Positions 1 through 8,780 of a stretch of DNA of 64,000 nt are shown here, piece by piece. The position numbers were made by a program, and so were the translations under genes. This DNA comes from Oscillospiraceae bacterium (GTDB lineage: Bacteria > Bacillota > Clostridia > Oscillospirales > Oscillospiraceae), in NCBI GenBank assembly GCA_015067835.1, contig SVLS01000001.1, forward strand, positions 1 through 64,000, in the 5' to 3' direction. Numbering within the stretch: position 1 is the first letter of the stretch; each line of letters begins with the position of its first letter. The notes under the pieces are model-generated. The model was not told the origin of the DNA. It did no database searches and saw only the letters and a list, made by a program, of their open reading frames with translations.

Positions 1-1
1 G

Positions 2-664
2 GCACAGGAGATCGCAGATACTCTGAATGGAGTAAAATGTGTATACAATGATGCTACCAAGCCAGAAACCTTTACCTCTATGGTGGAGGATGTGGTTCGG
101 GATGCAGGCCGTATCGATGTGCTAGTCAATAATTTCGGCACATCCAACCCCGGAAAAGATTTGGACTTTGCCAATACAGAGCCCCAAATGTTTCTGGACA
201 CAGTGAATTTGAACCTGAGAAGCGTCTTTATGGCAAGTCAGGCTGCGGCCAAGTATATGGCAAATCATGGTTGCGGCAGTATCATCAACATTTCCTCAGT
301 GGGCGGTGTTGTGCCGGATGTCTCCCAGGTTGCCTACGGCACCAGCAAGGCAGCAATCAACTATCTGACAAAGCTTATCGCTGTCCATGAGGCTAAGAAT
401 AATATTCGCTGTAACGCGGTGCTTCCTGGCATGACTGCCACGGAAGCAGTGGAAAAGCATCTGTCTGATGATTTCCGGAATCTGTTCATGAAGCATATTC
501 CCTTGGGGCGTATGGGGCTGCCGGAGGAAATTGCAGAAGCAGTAGTCTACTTCGCCAGCGACGCCTCTGCCTACACCACCGGCCAGATTCTCACCGTTTC
601 CGGCGGCTTCGGTCTGGCTACTCCGGTCTATGGTGATCTGGCAAATAAGGATACGCGAAGATGA
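2..664 (+). CDS. SDR family oxidoreductase (5' truncated by window edge)
   Basis: Frame is open from base 2 (AQEIADTLNGVKCVYNDATKPETFTSMVEDVV...); NNFG, S-x-YGTSK and GQILTVSGGFG are classical SDR motifs. Confidence 0.9.
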   Translation, partial: AQEIADTLNGVKCVYNDATKPETFTSMVEDVVRDAGRIDVLVNNFGTSNPGKDLDFANTEPQMFLDTVNLNLRSVFMASQAAAKYMANHGCGSIINISSVGGVVPDVSQVAYGTSKAAINYLTKLIAVHEAKNNIRCNAVLPGMTATEAVEKHLSDDFRNLFMKHIPLGRMGLPEEIAEAVVYFASDASAYTTGQILTVSGGFGLATPVYGDLANKDTRR

Positions 665-710
665 AATACCATAACCCGCATATATAAAACAAAATCAGTT
701 CCAATAAAAA

Positions 711-748
711 AGAGGATGCTGTCTTAAAACACAGTATCCTCTATATTG
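711..748 (+). terminator. Rho-independent terminator after the SDR
   Basis: AGAGGATgCTGT/ACAGtATCCTCT hairpin followed by a T-rich stretch. Confidence 0.6.
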
Positions 749-960
749 TTATTCAGTTTCTTTAATGCCGTCAATTAGTAGGTGTTAAACAAACAGAAAT
801 TTGGTGGCCATCAAGATCAGCAGACCGCCGGACACCTACATTATAAAACATCCAGGCAGGATTTCCTCGACTTTATTTGTTCAAATAGCACAGCCGCCTC
901 CACCGAGACGGCTGCTTTATCCGTTAGAAAAATTGGATTTGTCAGTATCTATGCCCCTGC

Positions 961-1359
961 TTAATACTTTTTCTTCAAAACAAAGAAACTGACCCAAAAC
1001 AGCACCAGCATCAGACACACAGCACCGCTGGAAGCGATGCATAGCAGATCCTGTCCCAGAAGTCTAAACACGATCGCACCCAAGGCGCAGATGATAATAA
1101 ACAAATAACCGGCCCAGGCCCAGGCCTTGTTGCGGATAAAGTGGAACCGTTCATCCGTTTCGGCAACTTCTCTTTTTTCTCGATAAGTCTCACTCCTGCT
1201 CAAACGGTAACTGCGGAGCAGACGCACAACGCCAATGACCAGCAAAGCAGAACCCATGCCGCTCCAAAATTCATCCAGGGTTTCCAGGCAAGACAGAACT
1301 GTCAAAACAAGACCAAGCAAAAGCCAGATCGCACCAAAAATAATGTCCTTTTTCTTCAT
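961..1359 (-). CDS. Small multi-TM membrane protein of an XRE/membrane-protein pair
   Basis: MKKKDIIFGAIWLLLGLVLTVLSC... with several hydrophobic segments and an ETDERF motif; start trimmed to MKKKD. Confidence 0.7.
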   Translation of the reverse strand: MKKKDIIFGAIWLLLGLVLTVLSCLETLDEFWSGMGSALLVIGVVRLLRSYRLSRSETYREKREVAETDERFHFIRNKAWAWAGYLFIIICALGAIVFRLLGQDLLCIASSGAVCLMLVLFWVSFFVLKKKY

Positions 1360-1360
1360 A

Positions 1361-1558
1361 TTATTCCTCGTCAAAAATGAAGACCTCTTCAATGGTCATC
1401 CTAAAGAATGTTGCAATTTTATGGGCTAAGAGAATGGAGGGATTGTAGCGTCCGTTCTCCAAAGAACTGATGGTTTGCCGTGAAACGCCCATAGCTTTGG
1501 CAAACTCCTCCTGAAGGATGCCTCGTTCCTTCCGGATAAATTCTATCTTATTTTTCAA
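1361..1558 (-). CDS. XRE-family helix-turn-helix regulator (TTG start)
   Basis: LKNKIEFIRKERGILQEEFAKAMGVSRQTISSLENGRYNPSILLAHKIA; AGGGGGG upstream of the TTG. Confidence 0.85.
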   Translation of the reverse strand: MKNKIEFIRKERGILQEEFAKAMGVSRQTISSLENGRYNPSILLAHKIATFFRMTIEEVFIFDEE

Positions 1559-1586
1559 AAAAACCCCCCTGAAAAGATATTTAAGA

Positions 1587-1650
1587 TGTAAAGCCCACTT
1601 TACAATCCAAGCATAACATACCATCAATCAAATGTCAAGCAAACTTTACA
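1587..1650 (-). promoter_or_regulatory. Promoter and palindromic operator of the XRE/membrane-protein operon
   Basis: Minus strand TTGACA (1638..1633), N17, TATGCT (1615..1610); perfect palindrome TGTAAAGcccaCTTTACA at 1587..1604 and a further CTTTACA at 1644..1650. Confidence 0.6.
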
Positions 1651-1686
1651 AAATCTGCCCTCGACATCTATCTCGGTGCTGCTTGT

Positions 1687-1715
1687 TGGTTGCGGAGGCA
1701 GGACTCGAACCTACG
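1687..1715 (-). repeat. 29-nt exact direct repeat of the tRNA-fMet 3' end (candidate att remnant)
   Basis: tggttgcggaggcaggactcgaacctacg is identical to 10861..10889 in the same orientation. Confidence 0.8.
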
Positions 1716-1730
1716 CCCTGTTGCGGTGCC

Positions 1731-1771
1731 CTATATTTCCCGCGGCGGTCAAAGCCGCCTTGAAAATATAG
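1731..1771. repeat. Perfect-arm hairpin next to the tRNA 3' fragment
   Basis: CTATATTT...GGCGG...CCGCC...AAATATAG nested inverted repeats. Confidence 0.55.
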
Positions 1772-1994
1772 ACCGCTGCCACTCGCTTGCCTCCTTCCTC
1801 CCGTCCCCGGCGGCAGTCGGCTCGCTCCCCTCCGGGTTATGAGTAAACGCGCCCAGCGCGTATTTGTGCTTTTTCTTTGTGTTTCTCAATACTTTTATTC
1901 GGTTTCCCTGCTTTTAAGAAACATTTGGAACTATGGTATATAGGCAATTTGAAGGCACGTTGGTGTCAGCGTTGGCGTCAGATCCAGCAGTAAC

Positions 1995-2430
1995 TTATAC
2001 GTGTTCCCGCAGCTCTTTACGCACCTGCATCAATAGCTTTCCCAGTCGATTTTGGCCCACCTTGTTAACGCATTTGGGACAAGTACAATTACCCCAGAGG
2101 TTATCGTGATGGGTATTCCCCTCTACCAGTTCGGCATCACCGGTAGCAAGAAGCTTTTCTGCCAACTCAGGGATCGCAAACTTTGCTCTCAATACTCCCA
2201 GCATCACCTCAAGAGACAGTTCGCCCCAGTTTGTAGGCAGGTTGGGTTCTTTCTTGCCCATCTGTTTCGCTCTCACCGGATTCTTGATCAAGGTATATTT
2301 CACCTTGTCTTCCTCTCTGGATCACTTCTGCGCCTGGAATGCAGCTTCGCCATTAGGGTAAACCAACCCTTTATAATTCACAGGAGTTTGATAGAAATTC
2401 GAGAGGAAACGGTATGCTTATTCGTTTTAC
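1995..2430 (-). pseudogene. NADAR (YbiA-like) domain gene, interrupted
   Basis: ORF 1995..2303 gives the C-terminal NADAR half (LRAKF..LLATGDAELVEGNTHHDNLWGN..NRLGKLLMQVR). Upstream in the same frame: AYRFLSNFYQTPVNYKGLVYPNGEAAFQAQK*SREEDKVKYTL, with TGA at 2334..2332 and no proper start. Confidence 0.75.
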
Positions 2431-2437
2431 AGGACTC

Positions 2438-3109
2438 TCAATTGGAAAATTCAGGAGGGTTTACCGGGTTCCCAGCAAAGGCATTAGGGCCGGGGTCGGA
2501 CATGGAGAAATACATTTTTGCCGCCTTTGTGGTTCCGAAATCCCGATTAGACCCGGAATTTTGCACCTCGTTGAATGCATCCCGGAACATTTGATTGTGG
2601 GCCTCCTCACGGTTGAGTAGGAAATCGATGGTCTCCCGCACCTTCTTATCGTGAATTTGCCGGTACAGATACTCATAGACCACCTTTGCCCGCTGCTCTG
2701 ATGCGATATTGCTCAATAAATCGGCGCACAGGTCTCCTGTCACCGTCACATAGTCCGCTGTCCATGAATAGCCGGATGCGTTGATAAGGCCCGGATTCAA
2801 ACCCAGAATCACATGGCTCTGAATCTCACCGGCATTGACCTGGTCAGCGCCCACATCGTGACCGTTCAGCAGGTTAATCGTCTGTGCAACCATTTCCATA
2901 TGACCCAGCTCCTCAGCCGCAATGTCCAAAAACAGGTCCTTGATCTTAGGGCCTTTGATACGGAAGCTCTGTGACATATACTGCATGGCAGCCTTCAATT
3001 CGCCGTTGCCGCCACCCAGCTGCTCCTGCAGCAGCGCTGCATACTGGGGATTGTGGCGCTCGATCCCCACCGGGTGAAATAACTGCTTTTCGTGCTTGAA
3101 CAAGCACAT
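2438..3109 (-). CDS. Manganese catalase family protein / spore coat CotJC-like
   Basis: MCLFKHEKQLFHPV...NPQYAALLQEQLGGGNGELKAAMQYMSQSF...AAEELGHMEMVAQTINLL; SD AAGGGAG upstream. Confidence 0.88.
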   Translation of the reverse strand: MCLFKHEKQLFHPVGIERHNPQYAALLQEQLGGGNGELKAAMQYMSQSFRIKGPKIKDLFLDIAAEELGHMEMVAQTINLLNGHDVGADQVNAGEIQSHVILGLNPGLINASGYSWTADYVTVTGDLCADLLSNIASEQRAKVVYEYLYRQIHDKKVRETIDFLLNREEAHNQMFRDAFNEVQNSGSNRDFGTTKAAKMYFSMSDPGPNAFAGNPVNPPEFSN

Positions 3110-3285
3110 CACTCCCTTCAATGTGATACGCTTATTCTTCCATTTTCTTCCCGAAACTATTCCTCCACGCAGCTGCCCGAAGGTTTTCCTTTTATTAGTT
3201 TCTCTGCCAAGGATTTAAGTCCCGCCCCGCAACCATAAGGAAAGCCTGCTGTTTCTCAACAGCAAGGATTCTTGTATAAAGAAAT

Positions 3286-3312
3286 CGAAGACCACCGTTG
3301 GGTGGTCTTCGG
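3286..3312 (-). terminator. Terminator hairpin downstream of the catabolic cluster
   Basis: CGAAGACCACCgttgGGTGGTCTTCG. Confidence 0.55.
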
Positions 3313-3316
3313 TTGT

Positions 3317-4084
3317 TTACCGAAAGGCATACGGAAATAGACTTAGGGCATTTTTGTAGAGAATATTCTCTTTGGCTTCCATAGGAATATCTGCCAGTGC
3401 GATTCTGGGATAAGAATAGGAGCAGGCGTAAGTATCCGTACCGAACAGAATCTTTTCCGAACCCAAGCGGCTGACGGCATACTCTATGATGTTATTTAGA
3501 GAAACACCGCCGGCGGATGTATCCACGTAGATGTTCCCGCTTTTGGCGCTGGCTACCGCCTCTATGTGATCCATGGAAGCTAAGTGTGCAATGATCAGCT
3601 TCATTCCGGGGTATTTGTCAGCAAACTTCGGCATTTCCGGGATATGTTGGGGGTGCATCAGCATCACGGCATTGCGCTCTTCGGCAAAGGCAAACAGAGA
3701 ATCTGCATAATCGAGAATGTCATAACCGTGATAGGATGGGTGGATCTTAATGCCCAAAACCTTCTGGTGGCCAAGCATCTGCTCAGCCTGCGCATAGGTT
3801 TTTTCCTGACGGGGATCAATCACGACCCACTGGTACATCCAATCGGTTTTTTGTACCAAGTCATACAGATATTCGTTTTCCTCAAAAACACATTCGGGAT
3901 GGTACAGCAGGGATGCATAGGTGGACATTCCCACATAGGGGATGCCGAACCGGTCGCATTCTGCCTTCATAAATTCCAGTGAGCGGAAGTGAATCGGCTT
4001 TTGAGGACAATCAAAGGGCGAACCGTGATTAAAATGGGAATGAATATCAATAGGGGGATGGGAAAATTCCGGAAATTGGATCAT
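3317..4084 (-). CDS. Amidohydrolase family / TIM-barrel metal-dependent hydrolase
   Basis: IDIHSHFNHG, GIKIHPSYHGYD, LIIAHLA, ILFGTD motifs; SD AAAGGAGA. Confidence 0.88.
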   Translation of the reverse strand: MIQFPEFSHPPIDIHSHFNHGSPFDCPQKPIHFRSLEFMKAECDRFGIPYVGMSTYASLLYHPECVFEENEYLYDLVQKTDWMYQWVVIDPRQEKTYAQAEQMLGHQKVLGIKIHPSYHGYDILDYADSLFAFAEERNAVMLMHPQHIPEMPKFADKYPGMKLIIAHLASMDHIEAVASAKSGNIYVDTSAGGVSLNNIIEYAVSRLGSEKILFGTDTYACSYSYPRIALADIPMEAKENILYKNALSLFPYAFR

Positions 4085-4106
4085 GACCATTCTCCTTTTC
4101 GGTGTT

Positions 4107-5030
4107 TTACCATAAGCCGGGATTTAAGACTCTTCTGGGGGTGTCAACAAAGCAGTTGCGGATCTCTGCCAACTGGTCAGCAGAAAGCGTAACACACTTG
4201 CTGAACAGATCCACGTTTTCCTGAACCTGCTGGGGTGTTTCGCAACCCAGCACAAGACTTGTGATTGCGGAAAGAGAATTGACGTAGCTAAGCGCCAATA
4301 CAGCAGGAGTAAGACCATACTTTTCGCAAAGACCTCGGAATTTCACAAGAGTGTCCCGGGCAAATAGCATCTTCTCCGGGAGATGATCGGGGTCTGCAAA
4401 TACAAGTCCTTGCAGGAAAACGCTGCGGGCAAAGACAATCATACCGGATTTCTCCAGCTTTTCCATACCACCATTCTTAATTTGGGTCCAGTCAAACAGA
4501 TTGATAGGAATTTGTGTAGCATCAAAGCCGGTTTCTGCAATTTTTCCGTAATCGTGATGGCTGTATGCGGAAGCACCGGTAAAGCGAATGTCGCCATCAG
4601 CCTTCAGTTCCTCCATAGCCTGCCGTACATGATCTTCATCCCGAAGATATTCGTCAAAATTATGAAGTAGCAGCATATCCAGCTGTTCCACCCCAAGGCG
4701 CTCCTTGGATGCGGCCACTTTACCTTGAATATACTCCTTGACGAAGCGGTAAGTACCGGGTTGGATACCGGTGACTTTAGTGACAATGAGAGGTTTTTTG
4801 CTGGGAGCAATGGTTTTTAGCCAGGCGCCAATGACCAGCTCTGAATCACCGTAGGCGGCGGCAGTATCCAATACATTGATGCCGTTTTCTATTGCCAGGT
4901 TCAAAATGGTGTTGCTGGTTTTCGGATCCGGCTTTCCGGTGGCATTGTTGATTCCGTAGTTCATGCCTAGCTGAACGGTACCCAAGGAAAATTCAGAGAT
5001 ATTTAATCCTTTGCAGGTTACTGTTTTCAT
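4107..5030 (-). CDS. Aldo/keto reductase
   Basis: SLGTVQLGMNYGI, NVLDTAAAYGDSE, LDMLLLHNFDEYL typical of AKR. Confidence 0.92.
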   Translation of the reverse strand: MKTVTCKGLNISEFSLGTVQLGMNYGINNATGKPDPKTSNTILNLAIENGINVLDTAAAYGDSELVIGAWLKTIAPSKKPLIVTKVTGIQPGTYRFVKEYIQGKVAASKERLGVEQLDMLLLHNFDEYLRDEDHVRQAMEELKADGDIRFTGASAYSHHDYGKIAETGFDATQIPINLFDWTQIKNGGMEKLEKSGMIVFARSVFLQGLVFADPDHLPEKMLFARDTLVKFRGLCEKYGLTPAVLALSYVNSLSAITSLVLGCETPQQVQENVDLFSKCVTLSADQLAEIRNCFVDTPRRVLNPGLW

Positions 5031-5045
5031 TGTGTAATGACTCCT

Positions 5046-5846
5046 TTACCAGATCGTCCATCCGCCGTCCATCACAAGCGTTGCGCCGGTCACATAACCG
5101 GATGCATCGGAGGCCAAGAATGCAACGGGGCCCTTAATGTCGTCCTCATTAGCCCAGCAACCAAGAGGGCAGTTTTCTATGTAGGTCTGCTGGAATGCTT
5201 GCTTGCTGGGATCGTCAGCAAGACCGGGGTTGAAGCCGCCGGGAGCGATACAGTTAACCCGGATGCCGTTCTTTCCATAGCGGCCTGCCATGTACTTGGT
5301 AAGACCCTCCATTGCCCATTTCTCGGTGGTATCCGTATCCTGTTGATCCCCCCAAGTATCCGGATAGAAGGGGAAATGGGGGCAATCCAAGCCGCGTATG
5401 GAGCTGATGTTAATGATGCTGCCCTTCTTTTGGGGAATCATGTACTCCAGCACGGCCTGGGACAGGAGGATCTGTCCGTTAAGGTTTACATCGGCGGAGT
5501 CCTGCAGCTTCTGCCGGGTGGCGTCCTGCAGGGAGACCATGTTGCGGCGGTCCACGGCATTGTTGACCAAAATATCAATGTGACCGAATTTCCGGTACAC
5601 TTCCTCTGTAAAGCTGTGGATAGATGCATCATTGGACAAGTCTAAGGACATTCCGTAAGCTTCATAGCCCTGCTGGCGCAAGGTCTTGGCGTATTCCTCG
5701 CACTTTTCTCCGCTGCGGGAGGCGATCACCACCGTTGCGCCCATTTCGCACAGGCCCAGAGAGATGGATGCGCCGTAAAGGCCCCGGCCACCGGTGACAA
5801 TCGCCACCCTGCCGGTCAGGTCAAAAAGTTCTTTTGTGTGTTTCAT
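5046..5846 (-). CDS. SDR family oxidoreductase
   Basis: VAIVTGGRGLYGASI, LVNNAV, IRVNCIAPGGF, VTGATLVMDGGWTIW; ATGA overlap with the upstream gene. Confidence 0.92.
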   Translation of the reverse strand: MKHTKELFDLTGRVAIVTGGRGLYGASISLGLCEMGATVVIASRSGEKCEEYAKTLRQQGYEAYGMSLDLSNDASIHSFTEEVYRKFGHIDILVNNAVDRRNMVSLQDATRQKLQDSADVNLNGQILLSQAVLEYMIPQKKGSIINISSIRGLDCPHFPFYPDTWGDQQDTDTTEKWAMEGLTKYMAGRYGKNGIRVNCIAPGGFNPGLADDPSKQAFQQTYIENCPLGCWANEDDIKGPVAFLASDASGYVTGATLVMDGGWTIW

Positions 5847-7345
5847 TTTCCGCGCCACTTTACATCGGTATCAAATTTGAAGGAGTAGAGGTCTGCATCC
5901 TTCATAGAGATTTCCATACGGATCTCCTTGCCGGACAGTTCAGCCAGGGACTTGGGGAATACGACTCTGCGTTCCACGCTGTCGCCAAAGACCTTGCCGG
6001 AATCGTAGCCCTCAAGGTAATTGCCCTCTGTGTCGGTCAGACGGAACTGCACATGGCCTGCACCGGAGGTGGCAAAATTGATATGCAGCGCATCACCCTC
6101 AAAGATAAAGGGCTTGGTTAGTACCTTTCCGCCGGCATAATCGCTGTGCCACGAGAAGAAGCCATCCAACCGGGATGTATAGCGGCAAACGCGGAGTTTT
6201 TCTCCCATATAGCCGCGGGAGGCATACATGGAGATCTCGTCCGGAGCGCCGGGAATGTCCGAGGCAGTCTGCGCCATGCCGTAGTAGAAATAGCAATCTC
6301 CGTAAACCCAGTTATCCAGGCTCTCAATGCCCGGGGTCAGGAAGGCTTCCTCCGTACGGCGGTAGCTTTCGCCATCGCGGGAGGTCATCACCAACCCGTC
6401 CGTAATGACTGTGCCGATGCGGTGGAGTCTGTTCCGGTACATCCAGGTTCTGTTCTCATAACCGGGCAAGCTGTCGTAGTTCTGCGGGTCGTCCTGATAG
6501 CGGTCCTGATATCGAACGGGGAAACCGATAAACATATGGTCGGCGCGGTAATACTTTTGAATGTCATTGATATAAAGATCCACATCATCCCGTTCCGGAT
6601 CAAATGTGATCATGCGGGGCTCATCCCAGTTTACAAAATCTTTGGATGTGCGGACACGGATATCGCGGGTTAGATTATCGTTATGCGCGGCATTTCCTGC
6701 GCCGGGAGCCCACTTTCCGTTCACGGTATCGGTCCCGTGAACGCCGCGGTAGAACAGGAAATACTGCCGTGTTTCTTTATCCCACAGCGCCACATTCATG
6801 GAGTCATAGGCGCCGTCATCCGCCAAAGTGCGGACTCTCTCAAACTGAACGCCATCCGCGCTTTTATAGTAATCCAGGCTCTGTTTCGCCGTTTCCACCA
6901 GCGCCTTATAGCGCTCATCCGCAGGACATTCAGGGTTGGTATCGCAGAAGATAAACCAGCTTCCCCGCTTTCGGGCATCCAACGGAAGCGGGATGATATT
7001 ATTATCAATACGACCGCCGTACCGCTCCAGATTCAGCGGCACACGGGTAAATGCTTTTCCATCCCTGCTTTCCGCAAGGCACCACACGGCAGTATTGCCG
7101 GGGTTGAAGCTTCCTTTGGAGACCGTGGGAAAGCTGAGTCCGCGGTAGTAAAGGCGGAAGATCCCGTTTTCATTGAGAACGCAGGCATAGCCGCCGCTGG
7201 CATTTCCTTCCCAAAGCTCGTTCAGCTCCAATGCCACGCCCTTATACTCCGGTCTGTGCATCTGCACACGGACACCCTCTGCGCTGTCCATCATGTATTC
7301 ATCCCAGCAGACCTCTCTGCGGGAACCGATTTGCAATGCATTCAT
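5843..7345 (-). CDS. Hypothetical protein, probable beta-propeller (GH32/GH43-like fold)
   Basis: 500 aa; repeated W/Y-F-R-G and D-x-D blades (FRLYYRGLSF, YFLFYRGVHG, RDDVDLYINDIQKYY); no signal peptide seen. Confidence 0.55.
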   Translation of the reverse strand: MNALQIGSRREVCWDEYMMDSAEGVRVQMHRPEYKGVALELNELWEGNASGGYACVLNENGIFRLYYRGLSFPTVSKGSFNPGNTAVWCLAESRDGKAFTRVPLNLERYGGRIDNNIIPLPLDARKRGSWFIFCDTNPECPADERYKALVETAKQSLDYYKSADGVQFERVRTLADDGAYDSMNVALWDKETRQYFLFYRGVHGTDTVNGKWAPGAGNAAHNDNLTRDIRVRTSKDFVNWDEPRMITFDPERDDVDLYINDIQKYYRADHMFIGFPVRYQDRYQDDPQNYDSLPGYENRTWMYRNRLHRIGTVITDGLVMTSRDGESYRRTEEAFLTPGIESLDNWVYGDCYFYYGMAQTASDIPGAPDEISMYASRGYMGEKLRVCRYTSRLDGFFSWHSDYAGGKVLTKPFIFEGDALHINFATSGAGHVQFRLTDTEGNYLEGYDSGKVFGDSVERRVVFPKSLAELSGKEIRMEISMKDADLYSFKFDTDVKWRGK

Positions 7346-7357
7346 AGGAAATCCTCC

Positions 7358-8296
7358 TTATTTCTTGGTGAATCGATACTGGGCTGCGCCGGTATCAACA
7401 TCGTAATGTTCCATCTTGAAGTCCAGATCGCCGGCCTTTGCCAGGGCTTCCATCACCACTGTGGTGGTCATGGAGAACCATTCAGATACATCCCGGCCGG
7501 TTTTTCGCAGGTGCTTCACACCGGGGCAGTAGGCGATCTTGACGGTAAGACTGTTGTCATCCTGCAAAATCTCCAGGGCATCCTCGGCCTTTTCTGCTAT
7601 ATAAGTGCTGCGGATTTTTTCAGAAATGGCATCAAAGGGGTTTTCTTTGATCTTCTCCAAAACTGGTTTATACACATTCCGGGTGAATATCTCCAGATAT
7701 TCCCGAACATCGGCCTCTCCGTGGAACTGTCCCAAATATTCGATTCCCATATTCATGGAACTATGGAAATCCGGGTGGAAGTATTCGTGGTCAGCCGCGT
7801 GGAATTCTTTGACCACGGTGTTTTTGTCCATGTGCATAACGCCCTTGAACTTTTTTGTGTCCCAAATCACGGAATTGCAGCCGGCCTTGTCCACATCCAG
7901 GTGATTCCGGATCCAGGTCAGACCCTCGGCCTCCAAAGCGGAGCGATAGTAGTCACAGTGGTCGCAGTAGTGGGGATAGGGTTCAATGCCCAAAGTTTCC
8001 TTGAATTCCAAGAGCCGACCCTTGGAGGGGCAGCGGTGCATATTCTTTATAAACCAGCCTTCCTCCAAATTGTAGATGAAGGTCACTTCGGAGGATTCCT
8101 CGGTGAGGGTGCCGGTCCAGTAGTCCACGCAGCCTTTTACACCGTCCTTGCGGACAAAGTTAATAAGAGGAATTCCTTTGCCTGTGGGCTTGAAGAGAAA
8201 GTCCCAAAGTTGATCTACCTCTGCCCGGCCGTATTTCCGGTCCAAAAAGGCGAACAGCTCATTGTAAGACAGGATAAATTCAGTGCAGGAAATCAT
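7358..8296 (-). CDS. Conserved hypothetical protein, 312 aa
   Basis: Long ORF in an operon; contains a YPHYCDHCDYYRSALE Cys/His motif; family not recognised. Confidence 0.6.
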   Translation of the reverse strand: MISCTEFILSYNELFAFLDRKYGRAEVDQLWDFLFKPTGKGIPLINFVRKDGVKGCVDYWTGTLTEESSEVTFIYNLEEGWFIKNMHRCPSKGRLLEFKETLGIEPYPHYCDHCDYYRSALEAEGLTWIRNHLDVDKAGCNSVIWDTKKFKGVMHMDKNTVVKEFHAADHEYFHPDFHSSMNMGIEYLGQFHGEADVREYLEIFTRNVYKPVLEKIKENPFDAISEKIRSTYIAEKAEDALEILQDDNSLTVKIAYCPGVKHLRKTGRDVSEWFSMTTTVVMEALAKAGDLDFKMEHYDVDTGAAQYRFTKK

Positions 8297-8310
8297 AAGA
8301 TGCCTCCTTG

Positions 8311-8769
8311 TCAGATTTTTACTTTGCCAATAATCTTTTTTACCGTTTGGGGGATATTGTCGCAGCAGGCAGGGGAATGGGCATCTTGGGGGAAGAGAAC
8401 AATAAAACTACCGGAAGAAAGACGGACAGGGGTCGCATCTGCATCGGTTTGCGCCAACAAAGCATCAATTTCCGGGTTAAAGGCTTTTGTAACTGCACAA
8501 AGCTGGTTAGTAGGCTTCACAAAAATGATTTCCTCGCCCTCCACCATATACATCACATCTATGTATTTTTGGTGGGCTTCGCATAAAGCACCCTCCGGAG
8601 AATGGGTTTCATAACTGTTCAGCAGAAGAAACAGATTGTCTCCGTCTATATCTATACGTCCACCGGGATAATTATCCGGGGTATATTTTGCCATCTCTTT
8701 CAGCGCCTTAGTCACGCCGGTATGAATGTCTGCATAGCAGGAGGCATTTTCAATCAGATCCAGAATCAT
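8311..8769 (-). CDS. YhcH/YjgK/YiaL family protein
   Basis: YETHSPEGALCEAHQKYIDVMYMVEGEEII and LFPQDAHSPACCD are family signatures. Confidence 0.9.
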   Translation of the reverse strand: MILDLIENASCYADIHTGVTKALKEMAKYTPDNYPGGRIDIDGDNLFLLLNSYETHSPEGALCEAHQKYIDVMYMVEGEEIIFVKPTNQLCAVTKAFNPEIDALLAQTDADATPVRLSSGSFIVLFPQDAHSPACCDNIPQTVKKIIGKVKI

Positions 8770-8780
8770 AGCAATTATCC

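Noticed and set aside
782-992. Small overlapping ORFs at 782..992
   Set aside because: No SD, no family resemblance and overlapping frames; likely non-coding or decayed sequence.
2332-2334. TGA in the NADAR gene as a selenocysteine codon
   Set aside because: No obvious SECIS could be confirmed by eye, and further stops and lack of a start upstream point to decay; kept only as a check.
6683-8614. 643-aa plus-strand ORF
   Set aside because: Antisense to the propeller-like, 312-aa and YhcH genes, which have better starts, SD sites and family matches.
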